In this document: positions 57,961-64,000 of the stretch, piece by piece | Layout: every line of letters begins with the position of its first letter | How positions within the stretch are numbered: position 1 is the first letter of the stretch | Assembly (NCBI GenBank): GCA_020736575.1 | Contig: JAGPYM010000004.1 | Location: forward strand, 62,001 to 126,000 | From: Thelonectria olida | Taxonomy: Eukaryota > Ascomycota > Sordariomycetes > Hypocreales > Nectriaceae | Direction: 5' to 3' | Length of the DNA stretch: 64,000 bases | Program-made: the position numbers and the translations under genes | The notes under the pieces: model-generated | Database searches by the model: none | Told to the model about the DNA's origin: nothing | The model's input: only the letters and a program-made list of their open reading frames with translations

Positions 57961-58882
57961 CGTGCGACTTTGTTTCCAGAGCTTGCAACTCCCGTTCCCC
58001 AGGGCATTCCATTCCATTTCACAACGCATCAAACAGCACAGCCTCGACTTGTGGAGCAGTCGGTCCCAAGCAGATCGCGGGCCGCGTGTAAGGCTGGGGC
58101 GGAGTAGCTTCACATCGTGTTGACCGTCATCGGCAGTGAGGTGGAATTTCGGTTTGAGATTCCCTGAAGCCGAAAACTCGTTCATTATTCTCTGACACGG
58201 GGAGCCCCCCCACCTCGGTCGGAGTCTTGGGCTTTCAGAGGGTCTCTGCTCTCGAGGAACCGTGCCGATAGGACTGAAGCCCTGCGAGCGACCCGTTTCT
58301 GGCTTCCCGAGGGGACGTTTGGAGGAGGCGGTGCTGGTGTTGCAGAGTTGGAATGGGGGTTCGTTTCCAGGGGGTTGGTTAGCAAGCAAGCATTGCAAAC
58401 CTACATATTCTATTCTTGTTACTGTGCCTATGTTTCGGGATTTCTCGACGAGATGAGATGAAATGAAGTAACTGGGTGAAGGCTGTGCCTGCTTCGTACT
58501 AACTAACCGATGAAATCGTCAGATGGGTTTCATCCGTTGCGAAACGCCAGCGAATCGAGGCTAACTAACTTAGTTCTGCTGGTGGTGGGGGGGGGGGATA
58601 GGGCCAGTTGTTAAAAAAGACCTGGGCTTCCATTCCATCATGATCCATGGACAACAACAACAAATCCGTGGCCAGCCATCTCGCCAGCTGCATTCATTCG
58701 TAGGCCGACCAAGTGGAGATTTGGAGCCATGGATGGGAAATTTCCAATTCTCCTCCTCCACCCCGGAGAGCCTGTTAGCAAACCATGGAACTGTTGATGG
58801 ATGACATGGGGAGACGAGAGCATCAAATCAAATGAACCCGACAGCACAGCCTCGGCCGTTTCCCAGTTCGTCTTTACTGCAT

Positions 58883-58934
58883 CTACCTAGGTACCTAGGT
58901 AAATAATTACATACCTACCTAGATAGGTACCTAC
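58883..58934. repeat. Clustered CCTAGG palindromes
   Basis: Overlapping ACCTAGGT palindromes (CTACCTAGGTACCTAGGT) are followed by ATACCTACCTAGATAGG and TACCTACGG within 52 bases. Single copies of the same motif occur elsewhere in intergenic DNA of the window. Confidence 0.8.
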
Positions 58935-61415
58935 GGCACTGTAGAAGCAACGACTCCAGTGGGAACCATGCGTTCCAGTTTTACTTGCTCCTGGCTTTGA
59001 TGAGAGGGGCAGGGGGCCCTTTTCGAAGGATGTGCAAAGTAATTTGTTAGTGCTGGTGATGCTGCTGCTTCATCTCCTCTATCAAGCTCTCAGTGGTTGA
59101 TCTGCTAATATGTCATGTTTCAGCTCGCCAGATCTCACCCACCCAGACTCACGGTGTGTGAGCATCATCTCTCCTTGGTCTTAGTTACGTACTTTGTACG
59201 CACCGATTCCATGGATTATTGGGTTGACATGTGTCGCCTTGATGCTTTGTTCAGGGCGCACCAGTGTCACCCGCTCACTGAAACCTCTAATTGCTTTTAC
59301 TACGTAGTACGGCACATGCACGGAGACAGGCTAAAGAAGGTCTCCCGTGCTAATGCTGCCCTCATTCTCGTGTGCGTTTTGCATTGAGAAGCTGGCATCA
59401 TGCTTGGCACTTGGGCCTGAGCTGTTGCCGCTTTTTCGCCTGAGCTCATGGTGAAGCAGTGCAGCCTTAGCGGAGGACGGCAGCTTGCGCTTGTGACAGT
59501 CACATGAGGATTTCCCCATCTAAAACTGTGGCCCGTTTTCAGAACGGATGAGGATCTATCTCTATCTGAGCCATCACCATCATCTTGACAGGTAATAATA
59601 CCTGGCTTTGAAACCCTTGTACCACATCATAGAAGCGCAAACTTTATTATGAAATATTCTGTATACATAGGCTCGCAGCTGGTTACTCGAGACTGACCGA
59701 ATGCCCTGTTCGGAAGGTAGTTCTTCGCCTTCATCATGCGGTAGACCAACTTGACTTTGTTTCCGATTGATGTGCACCTCTTCCCTTTGCTGGGCTCGGG
59801 ACGGCACTCTCGACTTGGAGTCCGTGTGAATAACGGGAGTTAATTTGAAACGGTACTGCTGAAAATAACAAAACGGTGCGCTGGTCAAATCCCGGGAAGA
59901 CAAACGTAGAGGATTGTGCTGAAGCGCGAAAGGGAAGGAGGCATGAAAGCGGCGACCGACCCAAGCCAAATCCGTCAAGCGCCCGAGCCCTGGTCTTGGT
60001 ATCCGTCGGAACCCTCCATCACCAACAACAAAGCAACTCGACCCGCTTAATGCAGAAGACGATGGAGGAGCAAGCACTACACATCACCTCTCGCGCGCAA
60101 CCGCCCGAGACCCCTGGATCAAGATCATGTCAGCATGGACATTACTCACTTGTTAGTCGAGTTTAGTCGCTGTCTCGCTTTGATCCGCCTCGGTGAAATA
60201 CTGCGAGCAGCGCGAAGTAGATTCGGCCGATGAGGTAAGCAAAACATGCCTTCAAGATCAACAAGGCAAGAGGTTGACAGACCGCTCAAGCTCAGATCCA
60301 GTCCTGGCCAAGACGCTGGCTGCATGATATCCCCTTGACTGAGGATAAGCTGCCTGTAAGTTACTTCGTACCTACCTTGTCGCTGGGCAGCCCCATTTGC
60401 TGGACGTGTCTCTCGTTCTGCGCTTAACACACTTCTCCTGCACAGCCTCGCCCACCAAATGCGAAATGCTTGTTGCCGGCCGCCATTCACAAGCTCATCG
60501 AGACATTGATATGGAGACACGCTCGAACCGGTAGATCCACGCCCCCCCCCCCCGCCTTTGTCGCGCCGCTCTTCGATGCTTCCACGGGAATTTTGGTTCT
60601 TCAACTCTCCTCCCCCGGGCTGTTACGGCAGGGCAAGCTAGATTCCACGCCCCCTCCCCTCTCGTCGGTCGTCTCTTTCACACTCCTCCTCCGCCGCCTG
60701 TTCTCTCACCAGAGTTCCAGTCCAGACTCTTCTCAAGTCCTCCACCCCCGCCGCCGCAGACGATGCTCTGGACGCCCAGCGCTTAGTGCTCAGTGCTGCC
60801 CATCGCTCAGTCTCTCATCAACCCCCCTTGTCCCGAATGCTTGCTCGCCCACCCGGCCAGTCGCCTTTCTCTTCCGCCTTGTCGCCTCTTGACTCTCACT
60901 CTCTTATTCAAAAGCGTCAGGGCGCGTGTGTTGTGTCAAGTCGTCTCAGGAACTCGCACAGAAATACATACATCCATTGCCCGCCAGCACTGAGAAGGTC
61001 CGAACCCCAGACCCATTCTTTGCTCTATCGCCCGCCCGCCTTGTCGCTCCGCACCATAACCCAACCCAAAACTCGTACTCCAACACCGCTCTCCGCCGCC
61101 ACTTCACCTTTACCTACCTCCACCATTGCTTTACCCGCCCCCAGCAGAAGCGCCCATACTCGCAGCTTCCAACCCCAGGATTCAGAACCCTTCAAAGACG
61201 TTCTTCTCCAACTCTCCCACCAACATCTGCATCTATCTGCTAGAATCAGGCCCCTCCCGCGCGCCTCACACCCCCATCCACGCGTCTGGCAGCTGCGATA
61301 GGACCGTTCCCCCGCCCATTGCATCACCCGTGAGCGCACAGCCCCCCGGCATCGCCACGGTGCTTGAAGGCTGACTCGGGAGTCTGCCTTGTCTGCTTCT
61401 AATCTCGGACACATC

Positions 61416-63640
61416 ATGGATCAACAAGCTCAACGAGGCCGGTCTCCTTCGGCCGGTCATCAACAGCCTCATATAAGTCAATCTCACTCCCCATCGCCGA
61501 CCCCATACCCACCCAACGATGCCTCCGTCGGCTTAGGCCTCACATTGGATCAATCCGCACACCAGCCCTTCGCCACAAACAACTCTTCGTTTGACTCGTC
61601 CTTCAGCAACAACAACGGGAATAACGGCTTCCTCAGTCCTCAGCAGTCACCTTCACTGCCGCCGCCGCAGCAGCAACAGAGCCCATTCCCTCAGGCCATC
61701 ACCGACCCCGCCGCCTTCGACCCAAACAATACCTCGCCATTTGGTCACTCGGCGCCGACCACCGGCCCCGAGTCACTGTCTTTCCACGCTCAGGCGCAAG
61801 CGACCTACTTGTCTTCAAACTTGCACGACGGCGATTTCTCTCTCTTCCCCGCCCCCGGTGGCCAGGGCGAACAGTTCAGCACTCCCTTGTTCGAGCAGCC
61901 TACGCTCAATCCCAACGATATTAACAACATGACGTCGCCACAGCCTCACTCCCCGACCCCTCCTCACCTCCTCCATCCCGAGGGCCACCAGCCCGGCTCA
62001 GCTCATCAGTCGCCTTCATTCAACCAACATCAGTTCTCGTCCCCGCCCGGCGGCCACTCACGACACACTTCGCTGGGCCCTGAGGCAGCACTGCTGCCCC
62101 CCCAGATGGGCGATTGGAACCAGCCACAGTTCCAAGGCCACCGTCGAAGTCCCTCAGAATACTCAGACGTGTCTTCGTGCGCTCCCTCTCCCAATCTGGT
62201 CAGCTCTGACACATTCGACAACGATGTCGGTGGCCATTCCCCGCACCAGCGTCCCTCAGATGCTGGCCTTTACGAGCCGGTACTGGGAATTGGTAGCTTC
62301 AGCATTTCAGACAACAGTGGCAGAAGTCCCTCCCACAGCCCGGCCATCAGCCCTCGCATTAATCCGCAGCAGATGCCCGATCAACAACCTGGATTTGGTC
62401 ATCTCGCACCCCTCGGTAGTGCATACGGAGTGCCTACAACTTACCCCGAGATTCCAGGGTCTGTCGAGGCCTTCCCTAGCCTCCAGGCTCCCGATATGGG
62501 TCAAATGGCCCCTCCCGCCATCAACATCGATTATGCTCCTAATCCTAACAGAATCAACCCTTTTGATGGCCACGTTATGAAACCGAGCATGGATCAGGAT
62601 TCCTTGACTCCCCCAGACCGAGGTATGTATTTAACATTTTTTCCTGTGTCAGGATCTTCTGACATTGTCCAGGTCGCCCCCGATCCCGGCCCAGAGCGGT
62701 TACGGACCCCTTCCACCCCGGCGGTGGCTTATTGAACCGCCCCGTCAATGTCGGTGGCCTGTCCCCGTCCCTGGGTGTTGATCTGCGGTCCGACACTTCT
62801 AGATCTCTGTCCCCTCTGGACAGGCAAGCCACGGCCTCTCCTTCTAGGAGAAGACAGTCCACGTCGGCAGTACCCAACAATGTTATTGCCTTGCGTCTGG
62901 CCGACCCCGAGTATCAGAACAGTCAGGATAGCGGTGCGGCTAAGCGCGTCCAGAAGCACCCTGCTACATTCCAGTGTACCCTCTGCCCTAAGCGATTTAC
63001 TCGTGCTTATAACTTGCGGTCCCATCTAAGGACCCATACGGATGAGCGACCATTTGTCTGTACAGTCTGTGGCAAGGCCTTTGCTCGACAGCATGACCGT
63101 AAGCGACACGAAAGCCTGCACTCAGGCGAGAAGAAATTCGTCTGCAAGGGCGATCTCAAAGTCGGTGGCCAGTGGGGATGTGGCAGAAGGTTCGCTCGTG
63201 CTGATGCGCTTGGCCGTCATTTCCGATCTGAGGCGGGCCGTATTTGTATCAAGCCCTTGCTAGACGAAGAGATGATCGAACGACAGAGGGTCTGGCAAGA
63301 GCAGAGAATGCAGCAGAACATGGCCCAAAGCCTGGCAGCCCCGCCTGGAGCAATGGGGATGGAAGCTGCCGCCTATCCCATGGATCAAAGCGGTAATTAC
63401 ATGTTCCCTGCTGCGCTGTTGGCACAGTATCCTGCCCTGGCTCAGATGAACTGGTCAGCGCAGGAGGTCAACCAGGGCATGGACGATGATGTGAGCGGCC
63501 GGTCTTCGTTTGATGCTAGTGACTACGACGAAAATGAAGACGGTGGCTACGTGAGCGGACCTGGAACCGGATATGGTGAAGGGGGCATGCAGCAAGGCTT
63601 CGGTGAAATGGGATATGCGAGTGACTTTGGGGGTCGGTAA
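61416..63640 (+). CDS. CRZ1: Calcineurin-responsive zinc-finger transcription factor Crz1
   Basis: Exons are 61416-62622 and 62673-63640 (724 aa), with a 50 bp intron GTATGT...TCCAG. The N-terminal 400 residues are Pro/Ser/Gln/Asn-rich with many SP sites ([16 protein letters not shown]). PAINID at 367-372 fits the calcineurin docking consensus PxIxI[TD]. The DNA-binding domain (about 502-595) has two classic C2H2 fingers ([21 protein letters not shown] and [21 protein letters not shown]) and the extended third finger typical of Crz1 ([20 protein letters not shown] then [15 protein letters not shown]). Calcineurin dephosphorylation after a calcium rise moves Crz1 to the nucleus, where it activates stress and wall genes. 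The open frame extends 9 codons upstream only to a TTG. The C-terminus is acidic and Gly-rich. Confidence 0.95.
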
Positions 63641-64000
63641 CTGCCGGCTCCCAACTGCCGTTTGGCAGTAGCCGTCTCAGGCCTCACTTGATCTGTTTTC
63701 TTCTTTTTGTCCTGTGACAATTCGTGCCTTTCACGGCAAGGGATGACCAGAGAGGCCTCCCGTTTTTATTATGTCATCAGCGATTTTGATTTCTTCTTCA
63801 TTTTCGTTCTCTTATGTCTTCTTTTGGATCAAGGGAACTTTGGATTGGCTGTACAACGAAGGGACTAGGCGCCATCAACGGCGATTTAGGAAAACACCTC
63901 TGTGGCTGGACAGAACGGTGTCAGCGTTTTGGCATTTTTACTTCTTGGGAGGGTTTTGGGGATAGACGGAACTGCGTATAGATACCAAACTGAGTCTGTT
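63641..64000. other. CRZ1 3' flank to window end
   Basis: These 360 bases follow the CRZ1 stop, with T-rich stretches (63690-63830) consistent with a 3' UTR. No further gene start is seen. Confidence 0.6.

Larger units (their letters stand above)
56829..61415. other. 4.6 kb upstream region of CRZ1
   Basis: No gene is supported between AOX and CRZ1. A 165-codon minus-strand frame (59580-60077) has no recognisable domain. The region contains a (CAT)6 run at 57943, a G-run near 58589, clustered CCTAGG palindromes at 58883-58934 and a C12 tract at 60542. From about 60490 to 61415 the plus strand is strongly pyrimidine-rich, consistent with a long CRZ1 leader containing several upstream ATGs. Confidence 0.55.

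Noticed and set aside
59580..60077. 165-codon minus-strand frame upstream of CRZ1
   Set aside because: No domain, signal or conserved motif, and open frames of this size occur by chance in GC-rich spacers here.

Overview
This window is nuclear chromosomal DNA from a filamentous ascomycete (Pezizomycotina, most likely Sordariomycetes). The evidence is mostly 45-220 bp GT-AG spliceosomal introns, a single ancestral MadBub-type BUB1 gene, and proteins typical of moulds (alternative oxidase, SUN-family wall protein, GH114, CRZ1, HOS2, Sec9 with a Gly/Pro-rich head). No rRNA, tRNA, CRISPR array, transposon or viral gene was recognised. I found twenty protein-coding genes, one of them cut by the left edge. 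Exon borders were placed by hand from splice signals and reading phase.

Layout. 1-16 kb: a GTPBP1-like GTPase (minus, partial), SEC9 (t-SNARE), DHR2-like DEAH helicase, ACN9/SDHAF3 (minus), HPM1 histidine methyltransferase, an ING-type PHD protein (YNG2-like, minus), HOS2 histone deacetylase, and a secreted GH114 glycosidase. 17-22 kb: an FMP42/SLC43-like MFS transporter and a SUN-family wall protein, both minus. 22.1-33.1 kb: about 11 kb without any gene I can support, ending at an Azf1-like C2H2 transcription factor. 36-49 kb: DGAT2, APN1 endonuclease IV, BUB1 (minus), enolase (minus), PNO1/DIM2 (minus). 49-57 kb: MDM31-family mitochondrial protein, eIF3j/HCR1 (minus), alternative oxidase. 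57-64 kb: a 4.6 kb upstream region followed by the calcineurin-responsive factor CRZ1.

Most genes are housekeeping: secretion, ribosome biogenesis (DHR2, PNO1, HPM1, HCR1), mitochondria (SDHAF3, MDM31, AOX), chromatin (YNG2-like, HOS2), spindle checkpoint (BUB1), DNA repair (APN1), lipid storage (DGAT2) and glycolysis (enolase). There is no secondary-metabolite cluster or mobile island, and I see no convincing new multi-gene system. The observations most worth following are: a one-base frameshift that cuts BUB1 just inside its kinase domain; six perfect 21-bp heptapeptide repeats in the same gene; a GC-AG intron at the 3' end of SEC9; the 11 kb gene-free stretch; and the head-to-head ING/HDAC pair.
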